Below, piece after piece: positions 1 through 6,518 of a stretch of 13,595 nt of DNA (positions are counted from its first letter, which is position 1; every line of letters starts with the position of its first letter). The notes under the pieces are model-generated. The model ran no database searches, was not told the origin of the DNA, and worked only from the letters and a program-made list of their open reading frames with translations. Origin of the DNA: RUG754 sp964345365 (GTDB taxonomy: Bacteria > Bacillota > Clostridia > Peptostreptococcales > Anaerovoracaceae); the NCBI GenBank assembly GCA_964345365.1, contig CAYFQR010000034.1:1-13595 (forward strand), in the 5' to 3' direction. The position numbers were made by a program, and so were the translations under genes.

Positions 1-921
1 TTTTTTTGGATTAATGGTTTCTTTAAATTCTATGGAAAAATCATCTAGGAAATCAAGTAAAATATTTAATTTTTCTTTGTTGGAAATATCCCCAAACTCT
101 TGATTACTCCTAACAACAATAGGTATTTTAAATTCACCTAAAAACTCATCTTTTATTAAGTCATCTATGGTCTTTATTTCTAATTCATTTTCCATGATAG
201 TAAATTGATATATTGAGCTGTCCGCTTTAGCTTTAATATTTATAGCTTTATGGATAACATGTTTTTCAAAGTCTTTAAATTTCATATCAATAGTTTTAGA
301 AGCTCTTTCTTTGACTTTCAAAAGCTCCTTATCGTCATCTTCTTCAAAACCAAATTTATTTTCTATATAATCTAACCCCTTAATTTTATAAGTATTAAAA
401 AAGTCTTTTGAAATATCCTGTATATTCTTTTTTCTTCTATCCGGATTATCTATTTGCTTATTTTTCCATATTTTTACTCTTTGATAAAAAGGGGTTGTCT
501 GAAATTCTTCTTTTATTTTGAATGTCTTTATAATTTTATTATCCCTTATGTACCCATCTTTCCTTAACTCTTCTTTCAAATGAGAAATGTATCTCGATTC
601 TTCATCATAAGTATAATAGTAAAGCTCTTCCAACACCCTAAGCTCATTATTTAAATTCTTGTCAAATTTTCTTTTATTCTTTAGCATAGAATCCAAACCA
701 TTCCGTTTCTCTTTTCTAAGCCCACTTTCGTAATCATAAAATACACCTGCGAAATCCCATTCTGGATTCGCCTGAATTAAATCGGTATAACACTTGATCT
801 GAAGATCCATACTACTCTGCTGAGTTTCGCGCTCAGTACTAACTCTGCAATATGCAGCAACCTTTAATTTTTTGCTATTTCTTAAAGAATTCTTGACAGG
901 TATAAATATAATCTTCTTCAT
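1..921 (-). CDS. Chimeric ORF: serine recombinase N-terminus fused in frame to a type III restriction Res-like C-terminal region (partial, runs off the left edge)
   Basis: Starts at ATG 921 behind a perfect AAGGAGGA site seven bases upstream and stays open for 307 codons to the window edge. Residues 20-78 read as the first half of a large serine recombinase catalytic domain: VAAYCRVST with Tyr24, Arg26 and the presumptive nucleophile Ser28, then DLQIKCYTDLI, NPEWDFAGVF and ESGLRKEKRNGLDSML. The expected continuation, the SISR arginine-bearing helix, recombinase domain and zinc ribbon, is missing. From about residue 79 the sequence is charged and Lys/Glu/Asn-rich. From memory of family patterns (no alignment run) it resembles the post-helicase C-terminal part of type III restriction Res subunits, for example KEEFQTTPFYQRVKIWKN near 137-153 and the IKTIDDLIKDEFLGEFKIP region at 249-267. 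No helicase motifs are present in the window. Composition is clearly more AT-rich than the neighbours, suggesting transferred DNA. It could be a deletion scar in a mobile element or a chimeric assembly. The ORF is certain; the Res assignment is moderate. Confidence 0.7.
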   Translation of the reverse strand, partial: MKKIIFIPVKNSLRNSKKLKVAAYCRVSTERETQQSSMDLQIKCYTDLIQANPEWDFAGVFYDYESGLRKEKRNGLDSMLKNKRKFDKNLNNELRVLEELYYYTYDEESRYISHLKEELRKDGYIRDNKIIKTFKIKEEFQTTPFYQRVKIWKNKQIDNPDRRKKNIQDISKDFFNTYKIKGLDYIENKFGFEEDDDKELLKVKERASKTIDMKFKDFEKHVIHKAINIKAKADSSIYQFTIMENELEIKTIDDLIKDEFLGEFKIPIVVRSNQEFGDISNKEKLNILLDFLDDFSIEFKETINPKK

Positions 922-947
922 AAAAATATCCTCCTTATTATTTTTTC

Positions 948-979
948 AAAGAAAAAGAGCGCAAAAGCAAATCGCTCTT
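948..979 (-). terminator. Rho-independent terminator after the rRNA methyltransferase gene
   Basis: On the minus strand a perfect 7-bp stem (AAGAGCG 973-979 read in reverse, pairing with 955-961) closes an 11-base loop and is followed by TTT-C-TTT. It lies 32 bases after the rlmD stop codon and only about 12 bases before the ribosome binding site of the chimeric ORF. That leaves no obvious room for a separate promoter for the ORF. Confidence 0.7.
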
Positions 980-1010
980 ACGCTCATGGTTTATTATTCA
1001 TTTTCAATTA

Positions 1011-2246
1011 TTAATGTTCTTGATGTTGCAACAGGACTACAACTTCTGTATGCCTCGTCATCGCGAAATTGTCATACGGCTTAAGGTACTCGCATTTGTA
1101 ACCGTAGTATTCGAAATATCTGAGGTTTTCGGCGAGCGTCTTTGGGTTGCAGGATATGTATACTATTTCGTTCACGCCGTAAGAGATTATCTTGTCGAGA
1201 GCCTTCGTCTGTATGCCGACTCTCGGCGGGTCGACTACGATTACATCCGGCTTCTCTGTGACCGAGTCGAGAACCTCGAAGACATCGCCCGCAATGAACT
1301 CGCAGTTATCAAGTCCGTTAAGCTCGGTATTTAACTTTGCCGCCTCGACCGCTTCGGTTACAAGTTCTATCCCGACAACCTTTTTGGCTCTTTTAGCCAT
1401 TATCTGACTTATGGTTCCGGTACCGCAGTACAAATCAAATACCGTCTTTCCCTCAAGGGAATCAATCAGCCCTACGGCATCCAGATACAGTCTCTCGGCG
1501 GCATCAACATTCGTTTGGAAAAAAGAAAATGCCGAAACCTTGAATTTCAATCCCGCTACAATCTCGTTATAATAGTCCCTGCCCCATATTTTAATCAGCT
1601 TTTCACATATTACCGCGTCGGCTAAACTGTCGTTTATCGTTCTGAGCACTCCTACAACAGAGTTATTCAACTTAAGTCCTCTTATCCTCTCTGCATATCC
1701 CGCCTCATCGAAGCTGCATCCTGCTTTATCATCGGACTGAGTAACTATGTTAACGAGGAGCTCACCTGTTCTTACCCCTTTTCTAATAATAAGGTTGCGC
1801 ATAAGTCCGGTATGAGTCTTTTTATTATATTTCTCATAGCCTCTCGCATTGACAAAGCCAAGTGTGGCTCTTAAAACCTCATTGAAATCCTCGTCCACAA
1901 GCTGACAGTTATCCACGGTAATAATCGACATGAAATGACCTTTCTTATGCATGCCGAGCGTCGTCTCACCGCCCTTTACCATATCGCCAAAGGTATATTC
2001 CATCTTGTTCCTATATCTATAAATGTTCGGACAGCCTTCTATGCTTTTAACGCAAGCAGGCTCAACTTTTTTCTCTGCAAGAAGTTTCCGTACCGAATCT
2101 TCTTTTATCTTGAGCTGCTCGCCGTATTCAAGCCCCTGATACGCACATCCTCCGCAAAAATCGCTCTCCGGACATTTTTCGAGCAAAAAATAATTTTCTG
2201 TCATCCTGTTTTTCTCTTTCTTTTTTGTTTTCGGACAACCCCTCAT
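1011..2246 (-). CDS. rlmD: 23S rRNA (uracil-5-)-methyltransferase, RlmD/RumA (TrmA) family, TRAM-less
   Basis: SAM-dependent methyltransferase predicted to make 5-methyluridine in 23S rRNA; the exact target base (U1939 or U747 class) cannot be read from sequence alone. From ATG 2246 (411 aa) the [4Fe-4S] ligands are C25-x5-C31-x2-C34 plus the Cys in VDNCQLV. Then come FSFFQTN, the SAM-binding VFDLYCGTGTI, the DPPR motif (VVDPPRVGI), and the catalytic cysteine in YISCNPKTL. The usual N-terminal TRAM RNA-binding domain of about 60 residues is absent, because the protein reaches the first cluster cysteine only 25 residues in. I prefer ATG 2246 because AAGG sits six bases upstream. ATG 2204 (MTENYF) and TTG 2264 are alternatives. 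It follows tgt by about 50 bases with no terminator between, so the two are probably cotranscribed. Family assignment is very secure; specificity is less so. Confidence 0.93.
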   Translation of the reverse strand: MRGCPKTKKKEKNRMTENYFLLEKCPESDFCGGCAYQGLEYGEQLKIKEDSVRKLLAEKKVEPACVKSIEGCPNIYRYRNKMEYTFGDMVKGGETTLGMHKKGHFMSIITVDNCQLVDEDFNEVLRATLGFVNARGYEKYNKKTHTGLMRNLIIRKGVRTGELLVNIVTQSDDKAGCSFDEAGYAERIRGLKLNNSVVGVLRTINDSLADAVICEKLIKIWGRDYYNEIVAGLKFKVSAFSFFQTNVDAAERLYLDAVGLIDSLEGKTVFDLYCGTGTISQIMAKRAKKVVGIELVTEAVEAAKLNTELNGLDNCEFIAGDVFEVLDSVTEKPDVIVVDPPRVGIQTKALDKIISYGVNEIVYISCNPKTLAENLRYFEYYGYKCEYLKPYDNFAMTRHTEVVVLLQHQEH

Positions 2247-2297
2247 GATTGGCCTTATTTTCAAAGACTTTTATCGACACTTCTAATCAAGCCCGAC

Positions 2298-3419
2298 TTA
2301 AAATCTCCCGTATTTCTCATAAAATTCTTTTTTGTATTCTAAAAACCTGTCTTCATTGATGGCTTCCCTAATCTTTCTCATCATGTTTACGAGGAAATGT
2401 ATATTGTGCTCGGAAAGCAGCATGGACGAAAGTATCTCATCCGCTTTAAAGAGATGTCTTAGATATGCCTTAGAGTATGTCCTGCATGTATAGCAATCGC
2501 ACTCGCTGTCAAGCGGGCTAAAGTCTCTTTCGTATTTTTTGTTTTTTATGTTTACTCTGCCTGCTGATGTCATCGCAAGTCCGTGTCTTGCAATCCTCGT
2601 GGGAAGTACGCAGTCGAACATATCCACGCCCTGCTCCACACCTTCAAACAGGTAGTCGGGAGAGCCCACACCCATGAGGTATCGCGGCTTTTCCTCAGGA
2701 AGATATTCCGGGCAAACTTCAATGAGGTCTAAGAACACTTCTTTCGGTTCTCCTACAGAAAGTCCTCCTATCGAGTATCCGGGTAAATCGAGTTCGGTTA
2801 TGTATTTGGAGCTTTCTTTTCTAAGTTCCTTGAAAAAACCTCCCTGCTGTATCCCGAAAAGTGACTGAACCTCGATATTTTTATGATAATCCTTACAGCG
2901 TTTAAGCCAGCGGTTCGTCCTCGCCAGTGAGTGCTTTATGTAGTTATAGTCCGCGTCGGGAGGCGCACATTCGTCGAATGCCATCATTATATCCGAGCCT
3001 AAGGCATTCTGTATCTCCATAGACTTTTCGGGGCTGAGCATGTGTTTTGAGCCGTCAAGATGAGAACGAAAAGTCACGCCTTCCTCCTCGATTTTTCTCA
3101 TGTGCCCAAGTGAAAACACCTGAAATCCTCCGGAATCGGTTAGTATGGCATGTTTCCAATTCATGAATTTATGAAGACCGCCCGCATCTTTTATCAGCTC
3201 ATGTCCGGGTCTTAAGTAAAGGTGATAGGTATTGCCGAGTATTATTCTCGCACCGCTTTTTTCGACATCTTCGGGCTTCATAGCCTTAACTGTTGCTTGT
3301 GTCCCTACCGGCATAAACACCGGCGTTTCTATGTCTCCGTGCGGTGTATGAACTATTCCGAGTCTCGCGCGCGTCCTGTCGTCTTTTTTTATCAAATCAA
3401 AAGTTACAGCGTTTTTCAT
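2298..3419 (-). CDS. tgt: tRNA-guanine transglycosylase (queuine tRNA-ribosyltransferase)
   Basis: Exchanges guanine 34 of GUN-anticodon tRNAs (His, Asn, Asp, Tyr) for preQ1 during queuosine synthesis, acting in the cytoplasm. The 373-residue length is normal. The substrate-pocket aspartate lies in LTDSGGFQVFSL, the GIQQGG loop is present, and the nucleophilic Asp lies in the DMFDCVLPTR segment. A C-terminal zinc site reads CDCYTC followed 25 residues later by His (C-x-C-x2-C-x25-H). The start at ATG 3419 has AGAGG five bases upstream, and a -35/-10 pair lies just before it. It stands first in a two-gene unit with the rRNA methyltransferase. No queA or other queuosine gene is in the window, and no preQ1 riboswitch-like leader is evident. 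Confidence 0.98.
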   Translation of the reverse strand: MKNAVTFDLIKKDDRTRARLGIVHTPHGDIETPVFMPVGTQATVKAMKPEDVEKSGARIILGNTYHLYLRPGHELIKDAGGLHKFMNWKHAILTDSGGFQVFSLGHMRKIEEEGVTFRSHLDGSKHMLSPEKSMEIQNALGSDIMMAFDECAPPDADYNYIKHSLARTNRWLKRCKDYHKNIEVQSLFGIQQGGFFKELRKESSKYITELDLPGYSIGGLSVGEPKEVFLDLIEVCPEYLPEEKPRYLMGVGSPDYLFEGVEQGVDMFDCVLPTRIARHGLAMTSAGRVNIKNKKYERDFSPLDSECDCYTCRTYSKAYLRHLFKADEILSSMLLSEHNIHFLVNMMRKIREAINEDRFLEYKKEFYEKYGRF

Positions 3420-3437
3420 TTTTCCTCTTAACTTGTC

Positions 3438-3467
3438 AATATAATTGTTTCAACATAAACTTTTCAA
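3438..3467 (-). promoter_or_regulatory. Candidate sigma-A promoter of tgt
   Basis: Minus-strand TTGAAA (3467-3462), an 18-base spacer, and TATATT (3443-3438), each hexamer one mismatch from consensus. The predicted start would leave a leader of only about 12 bases before the tgt ATG, just enough for the AGAGG site. Other AT-rich boxes occur farther upstream, so the assignment is tentative. Confidence 0.4.
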
Positions 3468-3567
3468 ATTATCTTATATAAAATCACTTTTTTTCTACCT
3501 ATAAATATAACAGAAAAAGCAAGATAAATAAAGTGTAACATTTTCGATTGATTAAAAGAAAAAGCGT

Positions 3568-3595
3568 TCGAAATTGAGTTCAGGCAATATTTCGA
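3568..3595 (-). repeat. Inverted repeat in the tgt upstream region
   Basis: A perfect 7-base inverted repeat, TCGAAAT at 3568-3574 and ATTTCGA at 3589-3595, separated by 14 bases, in the gap between the tRNA-Thr terminator and the tgt promoter. The inner bases can pair alternatively as ATTG/CAAT. It has no T-tract, so it is not a terminator. It could be a protein binding site, but nothing else in the 254-base gap (3420-3673) supports a specific regulator. Confidence 0.35.
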
Positions 3596-3616
3596 TTAAC
3601 GGCTGATTTTGAATTT

Positions 3617-3668
3617 AAAAAACCGCTTTCTTTTTTTTGATATATGCATATCATCAAAAGAGCGGTCT
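3617..3668 (-). terminator. Rho-independent terminator after tRNA-Thr
   Basis: Minus-strand ACCGCT (3666-3661) pairs with AGCGGT (3627-3622). An internal AT-rich extension (TTTTGAT...ATCAAAA around GATATGCATAT) lengthens the hairpin, and TTTTTT follows immediately. It begins just after the CCA end of tRNA-Thr, so it ends the rpmF/tRNA transcript before the tgt unit. Confidence 0.8.
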
Positions 3669-3673
3669 TTTTC

Positions 3674-3748
3674 TGGAGCTAGTGAAGGGAATCGAACCCC
3701 CAACCTGCGGTTTACGATACCGCTGCTCTACCATTGAGCCACACTAGC
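3674..3748 (-). tRNA. tRNA-Thr (anticodon CGT)
   Basis: A 75-nt cloverleaf with encoded CCA. The acceptor stem GCTAGTG/CACTAGC pairs perfectly. The D arm is GCTC...GAGC with the GG pair in its loop. The anticodon stem GCGGT/ACCGC encloses the loop ATCGTAA, giving anticodon CGT (reads ACG, threonine). The T arm has loop TTCGATT with two G-U pairs at the base of its stem. The discriminator is U73, and the G1-C72 and C2-G71 pairs with anticodon G35-U36 fit threonine identity. It has no visible promoter of its own: the T-tract of the preceding rpmF terminator ends one base before position 1. It is therefore probably made by readthrough from rpmF. Confidence 0.96.
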
Positions 3749-3749
3749 G

Positions 3750-3777
3750 AAAAAAGGCAAGCCGTAATGACTTGCCT
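3750..3777 (-). terminator. Rho-independent terminator between rpmF and tRNA-Thr
   Basis: Minus-strand AGGCAAG (3777-3771) and CTTGCCT (3761-3755) form a 7-bp stem around a 9-base loop, followed by TTTTTT (3755-3750). It starts 13 bases after the rpmF stop and its T-tract ends one base before the first base of tRNA-Thr. It must be leaky, or processed, if the tRNA depends on upstream transcription. Confidence 0.85.
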
Positions 3778-3790
3778 CCGGATCCGTACT

Positions 3791-3970
3791 TTATGCTTCA
3801 GCTACTATTTCCTTGCCGTCATAGTAGTTGCAGTTCGGGCAAACTCTATGAGGAAGCTTAGGCTGGTGGCACTGCGGGCAAATCGATAATGCCGGTGCAG
3901 ACATCTTCATGTTAGCTGCCTGGCGTGAGTTTCTCTTTGCCTTAGAAGTTCTTCTTTTAGGTACTGCCAT
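3791..3970 (-). CDS. rpmF: 50S ribosomal protein bL32
   Basis: Small basic ribosomal protein of 59 residues starting MAVPKRRTSKAKRNSRQ, the conserved bL32 N-terminus. A zinc ribbon follows with CPQC and CPNC pairs, so this is the zinc-binding (C+) form. The start at ATG 3970 is fixed by AGGAGG eight bases upstream and by the conserved MAVPKR start; a longer reading to 4009 adds non-homologous residues. A consensus promoter precedes it, and a terminator follows directly before tRNA-Thr. In many bacteria rpmF follows a YceD/DUF177 gene and precedes fatty-acid genes (plsX, fabH); neither is present here. Confidence 0.98.
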   Translation of the reverse strand: MAVPKRRTSKAKRNSRQAANMKMSAPALSICPQCHQPKLPHRVCPNCNYYDGKEIVAEA

Positions 3971-4013
3971 ATATTTACACCTCCTGTTAAAGTTAATAAC
4001 AATTATCATTTCA

Positions 4014-4024
4014 GGGTATTACCC
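4014..4024 (-). promoter_or_regulatory. Small hairpin in the rpmF leader
   Basis: GGGT-ATT-ACCC, a perfect 4-bp palindrome with a 3-base loop, lies in the roughly 68-base leader between the predicted rpmF transcription start and its AGGAGG site. It is too short to call a riboswitch and may be incidental. Autogenous control of ribosomal protein genes often uses leader structure, but nothing here proves it. Confidence 0.25.
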
Positions 4025-4044
4025 GATTAATCGTCAACTATTTG

Positions 4045-4073
4045 ATATTACTTGAAATTCGCAGGTTTGTCAA
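4045..4073 (-). promoter_or_regulatory. Sigma-A promoter of rpmF
   Basis: Minus-strand perfect TTGACA (4073-4068), a 17-base spacer, and TAATAT (4050-4045, four of six consensus bases). It lies just after the ackA stop codon. The predicted start near 4038 gives a leader of about 68 bases. This is the best -35 box in the window and separates rpmF from the upstream gene series. Confidence 0.75.
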
Positions 4074-4094
4074 CAATTATTTTTTTGTTCTATA

Positions 4095-5297
4095 TTATTC
4101 CCCGAATTTAACGATATGTAAAGTATCTCTTGCAATCATCAGCTCCTCGTTTGTAGGTATCAAAAGAAGTTTAATTCTGGAATCTTCCTTTGAAATAGTT
4201 CTTAATTGGCTCTTGACCTTGTTCTTGAGCGGGTCAAGTTTGATTCCGAGATTGCCGAGTTCGTTACATATGAGCTCTCTCATAATTATGTCGTTTTCTC
4301 CGACACCGGCAGTAAACACGATTGCGTCGCATCCGTTCATCTCTGCAATATATGCTCCGATATAGAATCTGACCTTATGTGCGAAAACCTTTAATGCAAG
4401 CGCTGCTCTCTCGTTACCTTCTTCTACGGCAATCTCCAAGTCTCTAAAGTCTGAAGACACTCCCGAAATGCCGAGAACGCCGGATTTTTTGTTAAGGACA
4501 TCATCCATTTCATGTGCCGAAAGGCCTTCTTTCTGTGCGATGAAGTTCATGATAGCAGGGTCAATATCTCCGCAGCGCGTCCCCATTACGAGCCCTTCAA
4601 GCGGGGTGAATCCCATCGATGTGTCGATACACTTGCCTCTCTTGATAGCAGATACGGAAGCGCCGTTTCCAAGGTGACATGTGATTAATTTAAGGTCTTC
4701 GAGTTAAACATTAAGCATCTCCGCTGCCATATTCGCCACATACTTATGTGAAGTTCCGTGGAATCCGTAGCGTCTCACTCCGTACTTTTCGTAGTACTCA
4801 TAAGGTAGTGCATATATGTAGCTCTCAGGCGGCATTGTCTGGTGGAATGCCGTGTCGAATACACCGACCATAGGGGTGTCCGGCATCAGCTTCCTGCATG
4901 CTTCAATTCCGTAAAGGTTTGCAGGATTATGAAGCGGTGCAAGTTCGGTACAGTCTTCAAGAGCTTTTATTACATCTTCGGTTATGAGTACCGATGAAGC
5001 ATATTTCTCACCGGCATGTACTACTCTATGTCCAACTGCGGTAATTTCACTCATTGACTTGAGAACGCCGTTTTTCTCGTCCAAAATAGCGGAAATAACC
5101 TGCTCAATGGCGTCTTTATGGTCTTTCATAGGAATTTCGGCTTTGATTTTCGGATTTCCCGTTTTTTCATAGCTTATCATTGAGCCTTCCATACCGATTT
5201 TCTCTACAATTCCCTTGCAAAGAACGCTCTCATCTTTCATTTCCAACAGCTGATATTTGAGCGAAGAACTCCCACAGTTGATAACTAAAATCTTCAT
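4095..5297 (-). pseudogene. ackA: Acetate kinase gene interrupted by one in-frame TAA
   Basis: Acetate kinase interconverts acetate plus ATP and acetyl phosphate plus ADP. From ATG 5297 (AAAGGAG five to seven bases upstream) the frame spans 400 codons, the full family length, but codon 198 (4704-4706) is TAA. Both sides remain in one frame with intact motifs. The first part has NCGSSSLK (Asn7), GHRVVHAGE, LHNPAN, VFDTAFH and GFHGTSH. The second part has CHLGNGAS, GTRCGDIDP (Arg near 241), FTAGVGEND and NEELMIARDT (Glu near 384). The stop therefore splits a domain in which both halves supply active-site residues, so neither fragment should work alone. The first ATG after the stop is 4616, with no Shine-Dalgarno sequence, making reinitiation unlikely. 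Other genes here end in TAA, so recoding is not supported. A recent nonsense mutation or a sequencing error are the two main explanations. It follows tmcAL by 63 bases without a terminator. Confidence 0.9.
4704..4706 (-). other. ackA: Premature in-frame TAA stop in ackA
   Basis: Codons read AAT GTT TAA CTC GAA GAC, giving N-V-stop-L-E-D just before the conserved CHLGNG motif. A single base change from AAA, CAA, GAA, TCA or TTA would account for it. There is no frame shift, since the downstream sequence continues in the same frame. Confidence 0.9.
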
Positions 5298-5360
5298 TAC
5301 TTTCTCCTTTGTCTCTGACGTAATCATACAACTTTACATCTTTAGTTTACTCCTCTATAT

Positions 5361-6518
5361 CTAATATTTCAAGGGCTTTTTGACATAATCGGAATATTCA
5401 TACATATCTCTTCCGGTAAGCAAGTTATATATATCCGCCGCAAGTATGTCTTTCGACAAGGTATGCCTGATTTCAGGACATCGTCTTAAAGTATAATTTA
5501 AATTACTTATTATCGGCAATCCGCATTCACCGTTTTTTTTAACATTTTTAATGAAGCGTGCCCCTTTGTCATTGAAAGCAAGTACTCGTACATAATTTTC
5601 GGCACGGATAATATCTTCTTTACATATATCAAAAATCACATTCATTATCACGCGTTTAACTCTCGTCATCGTGTATCTCTTTGATTTAAGGCCTGCAACA
5701 ATATCGCTGTAGTTTTTGTAGTATCTGATTTCATTATGGAGTTTGTCTCCGAGCCCTTCTTCAGCACCGAAGACGAGTTTTAATTTTTCACTCCCTGCCC
5801 TAAGCACGCTCATGACAACTAAATTATACAGTAGTTCCTCACAACCATATATATTGCCGCTTTCACTGATTATCTTTACAGTAGATTCCGGAACATAATC
5901 CGATATGTCATTCCCTTTTAGAAGTTCATTTCTGATAAAGGATGCCGAGGCGAAGCTTTCCGACGGCAAGCTGTCATTATGTAATGTACCGACTCTTTTT
6001 ATTGCAATCGGCTCGGCGATTTTCATGTTTTTTATATACTCTGCCGCCAGCACGTCATTAGGCTCATCAAAGCCCTCCTCTCCCAAAGCCTCCGCCCTGG
6101 CACTTGGGAACGACTTGCCGGTCTTTACCATCTCTCTAATTATGTCAACTTCATTTTCCACATCTTTAAGTTTTTCGGCTATTCGCTTGAGTCTCTCTAA
6201 ATCCCCTGTTTCCGAGCCGAACGCTATATGCGACACCCCGAGATTTTCAAGTATTTCAACACCGCCGTGTGCAAAAAATCCTGCACTGTTACACGCAAAA
6301 ATAAACGGGAGCTCTACAACCAAATCAACTCCGCCTGCCATCGCCATTTCCGCTCTCTGCCATTTATCCAAAACAGCAATCTCACCTCTCTGGGTAAAAT
6401 TGCCTGACATGACAATTACGGCACAGTCCGCACCTGACATCTCTTTCGCTTTTTCGAGTTGGTATTTATGTCCGTTATGAAAGGGGTTGTATTCTGCTAT
6501 AATGCCGACAGCCTTCAC
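5361..6518 (-). CDS. tmcAL: tRNA(Met) cytidine acetate ligase
   Basis: Nucleotidyltransferase-like enzyme (formerly YlbM family). In Bacillus subtilis the family activates acetate with ATP and forms N4-acetylcytidine at the wobble base of elongator tRNA-Met. The 385-residue protein opens with KAVGIIAEYNPFHNGHKYQL, containing the HxGH nucleotide-binding motif at 14-17. SGNFTQRGE, the VDLVVELPF strand and the SASFIRNEL motif follow. The start is GTG 6518, supported by GGGAGG seven bases upstream and by the conserved N-terminus. Upstream in-frame codons to 6587 lie inside the preceding gene and have no homologous look. The GTG overlaps the TGA of the 74-residue gene by four bases, implying translational coupling. 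Its neighbour ackA also handles acetate, which fits a shared substrate though that is inference. Confidence 0.95.
   Translation of the reverse strand: MKAVGIIAEYNPFHNGHKYQLEKAKEMSGADCAVIVMSGNFTQRGEIAVLDKWQRAEMAMAGGVDLVVELPFIFACNSAGFFAHGGVEILENLGVSHIAFGSETGDLERLKRIAEKLKDVENEVDIIREMVKTGKSFPSARAEALGEEGFDEPNDVLAAEYIKNMKIAEPIAIKRVGTLHNDSLPSESFASASFIRNELLKGNDISDYVPESTVKIISESGNIYGCEELLYNLVVMSVLRAGSEKLKLVFGAEEGLGDKLHNEIRYYKNYSDIVAGLKSKRYTMTRVKRVIMNVIFDICKEDIIRAENYVRVLAFNDKGARFIKNVKKNGECGLPIISNLNYTLRRCPEIRHTLSKDILAADIYNLLTGRDMYEYSDYVKKPLKY

Noticed and set aside
872..1084. 70-codon plus-strand frame across the rlmD 3' end
   Set aside because: It overlaps the start of the chimeric ORF, the terminator and the rlmD end, and has no RBS or similarity.
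3420..3673. preQ1 riboswitch ahead of tgt
   Set aside because: No short H-type pseudoknot pattern or A-rich tail near the RBS is visible, and the predicted leader from the nearest promoter is too short.
4704..4706. Recoding of the ackA stop (selenocysteine or an altered genetic code)
   Set aside because: The codon is TAA, not TGA, and TAA terminates rlmD, DUF975 and other genes in the same window.
5905..6480. 191-codon plus-strand frame
   Set aside because: It lies wholly antisense to tmcAL, whose motifs are unambiguous, and has no recognisable domain.
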